A stretch of 64,000 bases of DNA from Flavobacterium sp. SCGC AAA160-P02 (GTDB lineage: Bacteria > Bacteroidota > Bacteroidia > Flavobacteriales > Flavobacteriaceae). Positions 17,682 through 26,327 of this stretch are shown piece after piece. The DNA lies in the NCBI GenBank assembly GCA_000383355.1, contig KB911113.1:1-64000 (forward strand). Reading direction: 5' to 3'. Position 1 is the first letter of the stretch. Each line of letters begins with the position of its first letter. The notes beneath the pieces are model-generated. The model made no database searches and was not told where the DNA came from. It saw only the letters and a program-made list of their open reading frames with translations. The position numbers and the translations under genes were made by a program.

Positions 17682-18824
17682 ATGTCTTTTACGAAACAAG
17701 ATATATACAACGCACTAGAAACTATTACCGAACCGGGTGAAGGAAAAAGTTTGGTTGAAAATAAAAATATTACCAATTTGGTTGTGTTTGGAAATGAAGT
17801 AATTGTTGATGTATCTATCAGCAATCCAACATTACAAGCCAAAAAGAAAATTGAACTAGAAATAAAAAAAGCAATTCATTCACATGTAGATGAAAAGATC
17901 GTTGTAAAATTGAATGTAACATCTATTGCAACTCCAAAAAAAGAAGAAAATTCAAACCTTATTAAAGGAAAAGAAATTCCAAATATTCAAAATATTATTG
18001 CCATTGCCTCGGGTAAAGGAGGTGTAGGGAAATCTACCATCACAGCCAATACTGCAGTTAGTTTAGCAAAAATGGGCTTTAAGGTTGGTGTTTTAGATGC
18101 AGATATTTATGGCCCATCTATGCATTTAATGTTTGATGTAGAAAAAGAAAGACCCATCTCTGTTACCGTAGAGGGTCGTTCTAAAATGAAACCAGTAGAA
18201 AATTACGGTGTAAAATTATTGTCATTAGGTTTCTTTACAAACCCAGACCAAGCTGTTATTTGGCGAGGCCCTATGGCTTCAAAAGCACTTAATCAGTTAA
18301 TTTTTGATGCAGATTGGGGAGAATTAGATTTCTTATTGATTGATTTACCTCCAGGAACAGGAGATGTTCATTTGTCTATTGTTCAAGCACTGCCTATAAA
18401 TGGGGCTGTTATTGTAAGTACACCTCAAAATATTGCCTTGGCTGATGCTAAAAAAGGAGTTGCCATGTTTCAACAAGAAAGCATTCAGGTTCCAGTATTA
18501 GGAATCGTAGAAAATATGGCTTACTTCACACCAGAAGAACTCCCTGACAATAAATATTATATCTTTGGAAAAGATGGTGCAAAGCATTTAGCCGAAGATA
18601 TTGCCACTAAATTTTTAGGAGAAGTTCCTTTAGTACAAAGCATTCGTGAAGCTGGAGATGTTGGTCATCCGGTGGCATTACAAGAAAATACACCATTAGA
18701 AAAGGCTTTTACTGACATCACTAAAGAAATGGTTTCAGAATTGCTAAAAAGAAATGCTAATTTACCACCAACAGAGGTTGTAAGAATTACAACAATGAGT
18801 GGTTGTAGCGCAGTAAAAAAGTAA
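17682..18824 (+). CDS. apbC: Mrp/NBP35-family Fe-S cluster carrier ATPase
   Basis: 380 residues. An N-terminal MIP18/DUF59 domain (about 5-85) is followed by a ParA-like ATPase with the deviant P-loop GKGGVGKST at 111-119, LDADIYGPS and DLPPGTGD. The protein is thought to carry and deliver Fe-S clusters. The CxxC that bridges the cluster in E. coli ApbC (VENMSYFxCPxC) is not seen: the sequence is VENMAYFTPEELPDNKYY; a cysteine remains near the end in MSGCSAVKK. The NifU-like scaffold gene starts 4 bp later, which supports an Fe-S role. Confidence 0.9.
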   Translation: MSFTKQDIYNALETITEPGEGKSLVENKNITNLVVFGNEVIVDVSISNPTLQAKKKIELEIKKAIHSHVDEKIVVKLNVTSIATPKKEENSNLIKGKEIPNIQNIIAIASGKGGVGKSTITANTAVSLAKMGFKVGVLDADIYGPSMHLMFDVEKERPISVTVEGRSKMKPVENYGVKLLSLGFFTNPDQAVIWRGPMASKALNQLIFDADWGELDFLLIDLPPGTGDVHLSIVQALPINGAVIVSTPQNIALADAKKGVAMFQQESIQVPVLGIVENMAYFTPEELPDNKYYIFGKDGAKHLAEDIATKFLGEVPLVQSIREAGDVGHPVALQENTPLEKAFTDITKEMVSELLKRNANLPPTEVVRITTMSGCSAVKK

Positions 18825-18828
18825 GTTT

Positions 18829-19065
18829 ATGACAACACAAGAAACATTAGAAAACGTTGAAAAAGCATTGAGCGAAATTCGTCCTTTCTTAGAAAGTGAC
18901 GGTGGAAACATTAAACTACTGTCTATAGAAGATGCAGTTGTTAAAGTTCAATTAGAAGGTGCATGTATTGGTTGTTCTGTAAATCAGATGACACTTAAAA
19001 ATGGTGTAGAAGCAACCATTAAAAAATATGCTCCTAATATTCAGCAAGTCATTAATATTGATTAA
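18829..19065 (+). CDS. NifU C-terminal domain Fe-S scaffold protein
   Basis: 78 residues, a single NifU C-terminal domain. It shows RPFLESDGGNIKLL and the cluster-binding CxxC in GACIGCSVNQMTLKNGVE (about 44-61). It should assemble and transfer Fe-S clusters with the Mrp protein encoded 4 bp upstream. Confidence 0.93.
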   Translation: MTTQETLENVEKALSEIRPFLESDGGNIKLLSIEDAVVKVQLEGACIGCSVNQMTLKNGVEATIKKYAPNIQQVINID

Positions 19066-19117
19066 CTGATAAAAACACAACTATTCAACTCTTGTTTTAC
19101 CTGATTTTTAGTTAGAA

Positions 19118-20173
19118 ATGATCAAAACAGATATCTTAATTATTGGTGCAGGGCCTACTGGACTTTTTACCGTTTTTGAAGCAGGTTTACTAAAATTAAA
19201 ATGCCATTTAATAGACGCATTACCTCAACCTGGAGGGCAATGTTCAGAAATATATCCCAAAAAACCCATTTATGACATTCCTGCCTATCCTGAAATTTTA
19301 GCTGGTGATTTAACTAATAAATTACTAGAGCAAATTAGCTCTTTTCAACCAGGTTTTACCTTAGGTGAGCGTGCAGAAACTATTGAAAAATTAGAAGACG
19401 ACACTTTTATAGTAACTACAAATAAAGGGACAAAGCACCATGCTCCAATTGTAGCTATTGCAGGAGGATTAGGAAGTTTTGAACCTAGAAAACCACCCAT
19501 TCCAAACATCGCTCATTTTGAGGATGCTGGTGTAGAATATATTATTAGAGATCCAGAAGTTTACAGAGACAAAAAAGTAGTCATTGCTGGTGGTGGAGAT
19601 TCTGCCTTAGATTGGGCTATTTTTTTAACAGATATTGCCTCTGAAGTAAGTTTAGTTCATAGAAGAAATGAATTTAGAGGAGCCTTAGATTCTGTTGACA
19701 AAGTTCAAGAATTAAAAGATGCAGGGAAAATTACCATGATAACACCTGCTGAGGTTACAGGAATTCTAGGAGATGAAAAAGTAACAGGTGTTTCTATTGT
19801 AAAAAATGGTGAAGAAAAAATTAAACTAGAGGTAGATCACTTTATTCCATTATTTGGATTGTCTCCAAAACTTGGCCCTATTGCCAACTGGGGGTTAGAC
19901 ATAGAAAAAAATGCAATCAAAGTAAATAATGCATTAGATTATCAAACCAATATTCCGGGAATTTATGCCATAGGTGATGTAAATACCTATCCTGGAAAAT
20001 TAAAATTAATTTTATGTGGCTTTCATGAAGCCACCTTAATGTGCCAGAGTGCTTATAAACGAATTCATCCAAACAAAAAGTATGTGATGAAGTATACTAC
20101 AGTTGGTGGAGTTGAAGGATTTGACGGTTCTAAAAAAGAAGCTCCAAAAGCAGTTGTGAAAAAAATTGAGTAA
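19118..20173 (+). CDS. Ferredoxin/flavodoxin--NADP+ reductase, thioredoxin-reductase-like
   Basis: 351 residues. FAD-binding motif IIGAGPTGLFTVFEAGLL (about 7-24), NADPH-binding motif VVIAGGGDSALDWAIFL (about 149-165), and C-terminal IYAIGDVNTYPG. The CxxC of thioredoxin reductase is absent, as in type-2 ferredoxin-NADP reductases (YumC-like). The next gene starts on its last base and encodes a 2Fe-2S ferredoxin, very likely its partner. Confidence 0.9.
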   Translation: MIKTDILIIGAGPTGLFTVFEAGLLKLKCHLIDALPQPGGQCSEIYPKKPIYDIPAYPEILAGDLTNKLLEQISSFQPGFTLGERAETIEKLEDDTFIVTTNKGTKHHAPIVAIAGGLGSFEPRKPPIPNIAHFEDAGVEYIIRDPEVYRDKKVVIAGGGDSALDWAIFLTDIASEVSLVHRRNEFRGALDSVDKVQELKDAGKITMITPAEVTGILGDEKVTGVSIVKNGEEKIKLEVDHFIPLFGLSPKLGPIANWGLDIEKNAIKVNNALDYQTNIPGIYAIGDVNTYPGKLKLILCGFHEATLMCQSAYKRIHPNKKYVMKYTTVGGVEGFDGSKKEAPKAVVKKIE

Positions 20174-20502
20174 TGTCAGATATTTCTATTAAAATAACAG
20201 ACAGAAGTGGTGCTTTGCACGAAATTTTAGCGCCTACAGACATGGCCATGAATATTATGGAAGTGGTGAGGTCTTATGAACTTGCAGAAGAAGGAACTAT
20301 TGGTGTTTGTGGAGGAATGGCAATGTGTGCCTCATGCCAATGCTATATAACCTCGGATCATGAACTTCCTGAAATGAGCCCAGATGAAGATTTAATGTTG
20401 GCTGAAGCTTTTTATGTTCAAGATAACAGTAGATTGGGTTGTCAAATTCACATCACATCAGCTCTAGATGGGTTAGAACTAGAATTAGCTCCTGAGAGTT
20501 AA
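20173..20502 (+). CDS. 2Fe-2S ferredoxin, adrenodoxin type
   Basis: 109 residues. The cluster cysteines are arranged C-x5-C-x2-C in GVCGGMAMCASCQCYI (about 38-53), with the fourth in RLGCQI (about 90-95). The start overlaps the reductase stop by one base, so the two are translated together; this protein is the likely electron acceptor or donor of the reductase. Confidence 0.92.
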   Translation: MSDISIKITDRSGALHEILAPTDMAMNIMEVVRSYELAEEGTIGVCGGMAMCASCQCYITSDHELPEMSPDEDLMLAEAFYVQDNSRLGCQIHITSALDGLELELAPES

Positions 20503-20627
20503 GCTTCGTTCATTCTTTTAATTATATTTGTAAAGCTTTCTATTAAAAGCAAACTCAATATGTATTGGTTAGAGTTACTAATTTTATTAAAACACCTCAT
20601 TAAAAGGAACCCTGAATAAGGGTCTAG

Positions 20628-20684
20628 TGTAACAATTAAGCAATTTATAGTTGTAACAATTTTTTCTGTTAGATTATTGTTACA
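20628..20684 (+). promoter_or_regulatory. Phased TGTAACAAT repeats upstream of hmgA (candidate operator)
   Basis: TGTAACAAT occurs at 20628-20636 and 20652-20660 on the plus strand, and inverted as ATTGTTACA at 20676-20684. The start-to-start distance is 24 bp in both cases. It lies 32-88 bp before the hmgA ATG. A -7-like TATATTTG is at 20523-20530. The repeat array suggests a binding site for a regulator of the aromatic-catabolic genes. Confidence 0.5.
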
Positions 20685-20715
20685 TTTAAATATTAATTCA
20701 TTTACATTAGAAATT

Positions 20716-21873
20716 ATGCCTTTTTACCATAAACTAGGGAAAATACCCCCCAAAAGACATACGCAATTTAGAAAAGCTGACGGTAGTTTGTATTACGAAC
20801 AACTCTTTGGAACCATCGGTTTTGATGGAATGTCTTCTAACTCATATCATGAGTACAGACCAACCATGGTCAAAGAAATTAGAAAACAATACTCCATAGC
20901 ACCAAAAATTGCCAAAGAAAATAATATAAAGTCATATCGTTTTAAAGGATTTCAAGTTCCGCCAGAAGACGATTATTTAAAAAGCAGAAAAGTAGTATTA
21001 ACAAATTCTGATTGTAATATTATTTTGGCTGCACCCAAAAATTCTCTCAAAGATTATTTTTATAAAAATACAGATGCAGATGAATTAATTTTTATTCACA
21101 GAGGGTCAGGAAAACTTAGAACACATCTAGGTAATCTTGATTTCAAATACGGTGATTATTTGTTAATTCCTCGTGGTATTATTTATCAAATAGATTTTGA
21201 TACTAGCAACAACCGTTTGTTTATTGTAGAATCTTACCGTCCAATTTATACTCCAAAACGTTATAGAAATTGGTTTGGACAGCTGGCTGAACATTCTCCT
21301 TATTGTGAACGAGATCTTCGGCAACCTCAAGAATTAGAAACTCATAATGAAAAAGGAGATTTTCTAATGAAAGTAAAAAAGCAAGATGATATTATAGAAA
21401 TGGTCTATGCCTCACATCCTTTTGATGTGGTAGGATATGATGGCTATAACTACCCATATGCATTTTCTATTCACGATTTTGAACCAATTACAGGAAGAAT
21501 TCATCAACCACCACCAGTACATCAAACCTTTGAAACCGATGCCTTTGCTATTTGTAGTTTTGTGCCTCGTTTGTATGATTATCATCCAGATTCAATTCCA
21601 GCACCATACAATCATAGCAATATAGATTCTGATGAAGTGCTCTATTATGTTGATGGCGATTTTATGAGTAGAAATGATGTAGATGCTGGTCATATTTCGT
21701 TGCATCCAGCAGGTATTCCTCATGGTCCGCACCCAGGAGCTACAGAGAGAAGTATTGGTCATACAAAAACAGCAGAATTGGCAGTAATGGTAGACACATT
21801 TAAGCCTTTAAAAGTAACTGAAGAAGCCATGAAAATTGCAGATGAAGACTATCATAAATCTTGGTTAGAATAA
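20716..21873 (+). CDS. hmgA: Homogentisate 1,2-dioxygenase
   Basis: The enzyme opens the ring of homogentisate, the central intermediate of tyrosine and phenylalanine breakdown. The cupin-fold core shows RIHQPPPVHQTFETDAFAICSFVPR, and iron-ligand His/Glu residues in NIDSDEVLYYVDGDFMSR and HPAGIPHGPHPGATERS (quoted in parts). An ATG at 20677 would add 13 residues, but MPFYHKLGKIPPKRHTQFRK is the normal N-terminus, so I start at 20716. About 386 residues is within the range for the bacterial family. It lies upstream of hppD, which makes its substrate. Confidence 0.93.
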   Translation: MPFYHKLGKIPPKRHTQFRKADGSLYYEQLFGTIGFDGMSSNSYHEYRPTMVKEIRKQYSIAPKIAKENNIKSYRFKGFQVPPEDDYLKSRKVVLTNSDCNIILAAPKNSLKDYFYKNTDADELIFIHRGSGKLRTHLGNLDFKYGDYLLIPRGIIYQIDFDTSNNRLFIVESYRPIYTPKRYRNWFGQLAEHSPYCERDLRQPQELETHNEKGDFLMKVKKQDDIIEMVYASHPFDVVGYDGYNYPYAFSIHDFEPITGRIHQPPPVHQTFETDAFAICSFVPRLYDYHPDSIPAPYNHSNIDSDEVLYYVDGDFMSRNDVDAGHISLHPAGIPHGPHPGATERSIGHTKTAELAVMVDTFKPLKVTEEAMKIADEDYHKSWLE

Positions 21874-21874
21874 T

Positions 21875-21925
21875 ATGCTAGAAAAAAGAGTAGATATTAC
21901 AGCCCATTTAAGAGCTATGTGGTAA
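21875..21925 (+). CDS. Possible 16-residue mini-ORF between hmgA and hppD
   Basis: ATG at 21875 to TAA at 21925 encodes MLEKRVDITAHLRAMW. It starts 1 bp after the hmgA stop. I do not recognise it; it may be a gene remnant, a translational-coupling leader or chance. Confidence 0.2.
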   Translation: MLEKRVDITAHLRAMW

Positions 21926-21977
21926 TTGAATATTTAAAAATAAATCAATTATTACGATAACTATTAAACAAAATATA

Positions 21978-23138
21978 ATGTCAAAAGAAATAAAATCAGT
22001 AGACTACGGTCTAGAAAAAATATTTGAAGGAGCACAAGATTTCCTTCCGTTACTTGGGACCGATTATGTAGAATTTTATGTTGGTAACGCAAAACAGGCT
22101 GCACACTTTTATAAAACAGCTTTTGGTTTTCAATCTCATGCCTATCGTGGGTTGGAAACTGGTTCAACAGATTCTGTAAGCTATGTATTAACACAAGATA
22201 AAATAAAGTTAATGCTCACAACACCTTTAAATAGTAAATCACCCATCAACGATCATATTGTAAAACATGGAGATGGTGTGAAAATTATTGCACTTTGGGT
22301 AGAAGATGCTAGAAAAGCATATCAAGAAACAACTTCAAGAGGTGCAAAATCTTATATGGAGCCTACCGTAGAATCTGACGAACATGGAGAAGTTGTCAGA
22401 GCAGGAATCTATACCTACGGAGAAACCGTTCACATGTTTGTAGAGCGCAAGAATTACAACGGAGCTTTTTTACCAGGATTTGAAAAAATGGAATCAGATT
22501 ATAATCCACCAGCTGCAGGTTTAAAATATATTGATCATATGGTTGGTAATGTTGGCTGGAATCAAATGGATGTTTGGGTAAAATGGTATGAGGACGTAAT
22601 GGGGTTTGAAAACTTTTTGTCTTTTGATGACAAGCAAATTCACACAGAATATTCTGCTTTAATGAGTAAAGTAATGTCTAACGGAAATGGTAGAATTAAG
22701 TTTCCAATAAATGAACCTGCAAAAGCAGCTAAACGTTCTCAAATTGAAGAGTATTTAGATTTTTATGAAGGTTCTGGTGTACAGCATATTGCCGTTGCAA
22801 CAGATGATATTATAAAAACAGTATCTCAATTAAAAGAAAATGGAGTGGAGTTTTTATCTACACCACCCGAAGAATATTACAGATCTGTTCCTGGAAGATT
22901 AGAAGAATTTAGCCACGAATTAAGAGAAGATATCGAAAAACTAAAAAGTCTGGGTATTATGATTGATGCAGATGAGGAAGGATATTTATTACAAATATTC
23001 ACTAAACCTATAGAAGATAGACCTACTCTATTTTTTGAAATTATTCAGCGAATGGGAGCCAAAGGCTTTGGTGCAGGAAACTTTAAAGCATTGTTTGAAT
23101 CTATAGAAAGAGAACAAGCAAAAAGAGGCACATTATAA
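21978..23138 (+). CDS. hppD: 4-Hydroxyphenylpyruvate dioxygenase
   Basis: 386 residues. It converts 4-hydroxyphenylpyruvate to homogentisate. Two vicinal-oxygen-chelate repeats are seen; the iron ligands are the His in YIDHMVGNV (about 185), the His in GVQHIAVATDDI (about 268) and the Glu in LFFEIIQRMG (about 351). The C-terminal GFGAGNFKALFESIEREQ is also typical. It follows hmgA with a 104-bp gap. Confidence 0.95.
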   Translation: MSKEIKSVDYGLEKIFEGAQDFLPLLGTDYVEFYVGNAKQAAHFYKTAFGFQSHAYRGLETGSTDSVSYVLTQDKIKLMLTTPLNSKSPINDHIVKHGDGVKIIALWVEDARKAYQETTSRGAKSYMEPTVESDEHGEVVRAGIYTYGETVHMFVERKNYNGAFLPGFEKMESDYNPPAAGLKYIDHMVGNVGWNQMDVWVKWYEDVMGFENFLSFDDKQIHTEYSALMSKVMSNGNGRIKFPINEPAKAAKRSQIEEYLDFYEGSGVQHIAVATDDIIKTVSQLKENGVEFLSTPPEEYYRSVPGRLEEFSHELREDIEKLKSLGIMIDADEEGYLLQIFTKPIEDRPTLFFEIIQRMGAKGFGAGNFKALFESIEREQAKRGTL

Positions 23139-23202
23139 ATTGAGAAATTATAGCAAGGTTTGAATACAGCATCTTGCTACTTTAGCACAACTTCCAATAA
23201 TT

Positions 23203-24120
23203 ATGAGTAAAGAAGAACTATTAAAAGCCATTGAAGACAAGTACAAAAAGCTGGGTGTTCCTTTAGACTCTATGTTAGAAGGCTTGCTCTGGAGTACACC
23301 AATTACCTATTGGGATTATATTCAAACCGATGCCTTATTAGGCTTACAAATTCCAAGAACAGATCAACCAGACGAAATGGTGTTTATCATGTATCATCAG
23401 GTAAACGAATTGTTATTTAAAATGATTTTGTGGGAAATTGATCAAGTGGCAAAAACTAGTGAAATTAGTGCAGAGAAATTTTCAATGCATTTAATGAGAA
23501 TCAGTAGATATTTTGATATGTTGAGCAATTCATTTAGTGTGATGGCTGATGGAATGGAACGCGAGCAATATCTCAAGTTTAGAAATACATTAACTCCTGC
23601 AAGTGGTTTTCAAAGTGCCCAATATCGCAAAATAGAATTTGCATCTACAGAACTCATTAATTTAATTGATGCTCGTTTTAGAGATACTATAGACCGCAAT
23701 TCTCCATTTAAAAATGCTTATGATCATTTGTATTGGCAGGCAGCAGGCAAGAACCATACTACTGGAGAAAAATCAATTTTAATTTCGCTTTTTGACAAAA
23801 AGTATATGGGAGATTTTATTGATTTCATGGAAGATTATAATGAATGTAATCTGTCAAAGAAATTTAAACAATTGCCTGAAGATGTACAAAAAGACCCCGC
23901 ATTAATAAAAGCAATGCGCCACTATGATTATACTGTAAACGTTACATGGGTGCTTGCGCACTATGATGCTGCAGGAAAGTACTTAGGGGGTAAAGAAAAA
24001 GAAGTAGAAGCTACTGGAGGAAGTAGTTGGAGGAAATACTTACATCCAAAATACCAGCGCAGAATTTTTTATCCGTATTTATGGTCTGAAGAAGAGTTAA
24101 AAAACTGGGGAACATTTTAA
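23203..24120 (+). CDS. Tryptophan 2,3-dioxygenase family protein
   Basis: 305 residues. It shows YWDYIQTDALLGLQIPRTDQPDEMVFIMYHQVNELLFKMILWEI (quoted only as landmarks YWDYIQTD, DEMVFIMYHQVNELLFKM), TPASGFQSAQYRKIEF and TGGSSWRKYL, all characteristic of the haem enzyme that opens the indole ring to give N-formylkynurenine. It follows hppD by 64 bp; the gap holds an inverted repeat TAGCAAG...CTTGCTA. No kynureninase or kynurenine monooxygenase is nearby. The family call is firm; the substrate is inferred. Confidence 0.9.
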   Translation: MSKEELLKAIEDKYKKLGVPLDSMLEGLLWSTPITYWDYIQTDALLGLQIPRTDQPDEMVFIMYHQVNELLFKMILWEIDQVAKTSEISAEKFSMHLMRISRYFDMLSNSFSVMADGMEREQYLKFRNTLTPASGFQSAQYRKIEFASTELINLIDARFRDTIDRNSPFKNAYDHLYWQAAGKNHTTGEKSILISLFDKKYMGDFIDFMEDYNECNLSKKFKQLPEDVQKDPALIKAMRHYDYTVNVTWVLAHYDAAGKYLGGKEKEVEATGGSSWRKYLHPKYQRRIFYPYLWSEEELKNWGTF

Positions 24121-24213
24121 ACAAAATGATAATTTTTCGTTAAAAAAGTCTTCTGTTGTAAAAATACATGGGTTTTTGTTTTTGTTATGAAGATGATTGT
24201 CATTCAATTTTTA

Positions 24214-24221
24214 TATGTTTG
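24214..24221 (+). promoter_or_regulatory. -7 box directly before the DUF3108 gene
   Basis: TATGTTTG fits TAnnTTTG and ends 6 nt before the ATG at 24228. No good -33 element is visible. If active, it would give a leaderless mRNA. Confidence 0.35.
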
Positions 24222-24227
24222 ATGTTT

Positions 24228-25004
24228 ATGAAAAAAATTATTTTAGTTTGCTATTTACTCTCTTTATCATCACTTTTTCTTGGGCAAGAAAAAACCACCC
24301 CTTTTAAAGCTGGTGAGTGGCTAGAATATAAAATGAGCTATAGTGGTTTTCTAAAAGCGGGTACTGCAAAACTTCAGCTCGAAGAAGTAGATTTAAACGA
24401 CAAAAAAGTTTTTCATGCAACAGGTCTGGGAGAAACAAGCACAGTAATTGGTTGGTTTTTTAAAGTAAGAGATATTTATGAGTCTTATTTTGATACCAAT
24501 AAAGTGATCCCTTATTTATTTAAACGAAATGTTAATGAAGGAGGCTACACTATAAAAAGAGATACAGAGTTTAATCAAGAAACAAAAATCGCTACTGTTG
24601 AAGATTATAAATACAATACTGTAAAAGAGGTTCCTTTTGACAATGTGCAAGACATGATTTCTGCTTTTTACTTTTTAAGGACTATAGATATTGACTCTAT
24701 AAAAACTGGAGATGAGATTGATTTAAATATGTTTTTTGACACAAAAACATTTGCCTTTAAGCTACGTTTTTTAGGAACTGAAATCATAAAAACAACTTTT
24801 GGTAAAATAAAAACAATCAAATTAAGACCTATCGTTCAATCTGGAAGAATTTTTAAAGAGAGTGAAAGTGTGACTATTTGGGTTACCGCAGATGACAACA
24901 AAATACCAATTAAATTAAAAGCATCATTAGCAGTTGGTTCTTTAAGAGCAGAATTAAAAGCTTTTAAAGGATTAGCAAATTCATTCGAAATTATCATTGA
25001 TTAA
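24228..25004 (+). CDS. DUF3108 domain secreted protein
   Basis: About 258 residues. A signal peptide (MKKIILVCYLLSLSSLFLGQ) is followed by one DUF3108 domain (FKAGEWLEYKMSYSGFLKAG; later VTIWVTADDNKIPIKLKA). The family is widespread in the periplasm or outer membrane of Gram-negatives and has no known function. The longest reading starts at 24168, but those residues are not signal-like and contain the -7 box, so the ATG at 24228 (or 24222) is preferred. The M23 gene follows. Confidence 0.83.
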   Translation: MKKIILVCYLLSLSSLFLGQEKTTPFKAGEWLEYKMSYSGFLKAGTAKLQLEEVDLNDKKVFHATGLGETSTVIGWFFKVRDIYESYFDTNKVIPYLFKRNVNEGGYTIKRDTEFNQETKIATVEDYKYNTVKEVPFDNVQDMISAFYFLRTIDIDSIKTGDEIDLNMFFDTKTFAFKLRFLGTEIIKTTFGKIKTIKLRPIVQSGRIFKESESVTIWVTADDNKIPIKLKASLAVGSLRAELKAFKGLANSFEIIID

Positions 25005-25050
25005 ATTGTATTTTTACCACATTCTTATTGAAGAATAAAATCTAACAACA

Positions 25051-26322
25051 TTGAAAAAATTAAGTATTCTTCTTTTTGTTCTATTCATAGTTTTGTCTTG
25101 TGGTAAAGACAACATTAAAGATACCCCAGACGCTTCTGATGAAATTACAGCCTCAGTTCCTAAAATTATTCATGAATTTGGCTATACATTAAACGATTAC
25201 AAAGTAATTAAAGACACGATAAAAAAAGGAGAAAGTTTTGGGATTATTCTAGACAGGCATCACGTGTATTACCCTAAAATAAATGCCATTGCAAAAGGCA
25301 TTAAAGATACCTTTGATGTTAGAAGAATAAGAGCTGGAAAACCCTATATGATACTTGCCAGTAAAGATTCTCTAGAGAAAGCAGAAGTCTTTATCTACAA
25401 AAACAGCAAAGCAAAAGCCACTATTGTAAATTTTAAAGACTCTACCATAGTTGCCTATACCTACAGAAAACCTATAAAAATTGTAGAAAAAGAAGTTTCA
25501 GGGAACATTTACTCTACCTTATCTGAGGCTATGGATAGCCTTCATTTAAATCCTAATTTAACCAATGATGTTGCAGATATTTATGCTTGGACTTTAGACT
25601 TTTATAAGCTTCAAAAAGGAGATCAATTTAAATTAATTTACGAAGAAAAATTTATAGATGATAGTGTTTTTGTTGGTTATGGAAAAGTAAAAGCAGCCCT
25701 TTTTGATCATAACAATAGAGGTTTTTATGCCTACAGATTTGTTCCAGACTCTATTAAAGGAATTCCAGAATACTATGATGAAGAAGGAAATATGTTGCGA
25801 AGTCAATTCTTGCGATCTCCCATTAAATTTCAAAACAGAGTTTCATCAAGATATAATTTAAAAAGAAAAATTGCCTATTACGGCAATAGAGTAAGACCCC
25901 ATAAAGGAACTGATTTTGCTGCAAAAGTAGGAACCCCCATTATGGCTACCGCCAGCGGAACCGTTACTGAATCTAGAAAAAAGGGAGGTAATGGAAATTA
26001 TGTGAAAATAAGACATAACAATACTTATGCTACTCAATATCTTCATATGAGTAGGAGAAAAGTTAAACGAGGTAAGTATGTTAAACAAGGTGATGTTATT
26101 GGCTGGGTTGGAATGACGGGTAATACTGGAGGACCTCATGTTTGTTATCGATTCTGGAAAAATGGAAAGCAAGTAGACCCCTTTAAACAAAAGCTTCCTT
26201 CAGCAAAACCTTTAAAAAAGAGTCTTAAGCCAAGTTATAAAAAATTTATTGAGCCATTTAAAACTCAGCTTGATAACATAGAATTTCCTAATCAACATAA
26301 CCAACTAGTCGTTCAAAAATAA
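25051..26322 (+). CDS. M23 family lipoprotein with an altered zinc motif
   Basis: 423 residues with a lipobox (VLSC, Cys17), so it is anchored in an envelope membrane. An N-terminal SPOR/LysM-like region is followed by a LytM domain. H284 and D288 (HKGTD) and the catalytic-type His in YLHMS (H332) are present, but the usual HxH is H363-V-C365 in GPHVCYRFW, so the last zinc ligand is Cys. It may be a weak enzyme or a degenerate LytM regulator. The start is TTG at 25051, which alone gives a proper signal peptide. It follows the DUF3108 gene and precedes pgi by 5 bp. Confidence 0.88.
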   Translation: MKKLSILLFVLFIVLSCGKDNIKDTPDASDEITASVPKIIHEFGYTLNDYKVIKDTIKKGESFGIILDRHHVYYPKINAIAKGIKDTFDVRRIRAGKPYMILASKDSLEKAEVFIYKNSKAKATIVNFKDSTIVAYTYRKPIKIVEKEVSGNIYSTLSEAMDSLHLNPNLTNDVADIYAWTLDFYKLQKGDQFKLIYEEKFIDDSVFVGYGKVKAALFDHNNRGFYAYRFVPDSIKGIPEYYDEEGNMLRSQFLRSPIKFQNRVSSRYNLKRKIAYYGNRVRPHKGTDFAAKVGTPIMATASGTVTESRKKGGNGNYVKIRHNNTYATQYLHMSRRKVKRGKYVKQGDVIGWVGMTGNTGGPHVCYRFWKNGKQVDPFKQKLPSAKPLKKSLKPSYKKFIEPFKTQLDNIEFPNQHNQLVVQK

Positions 26323-26327
26323 GCAAA

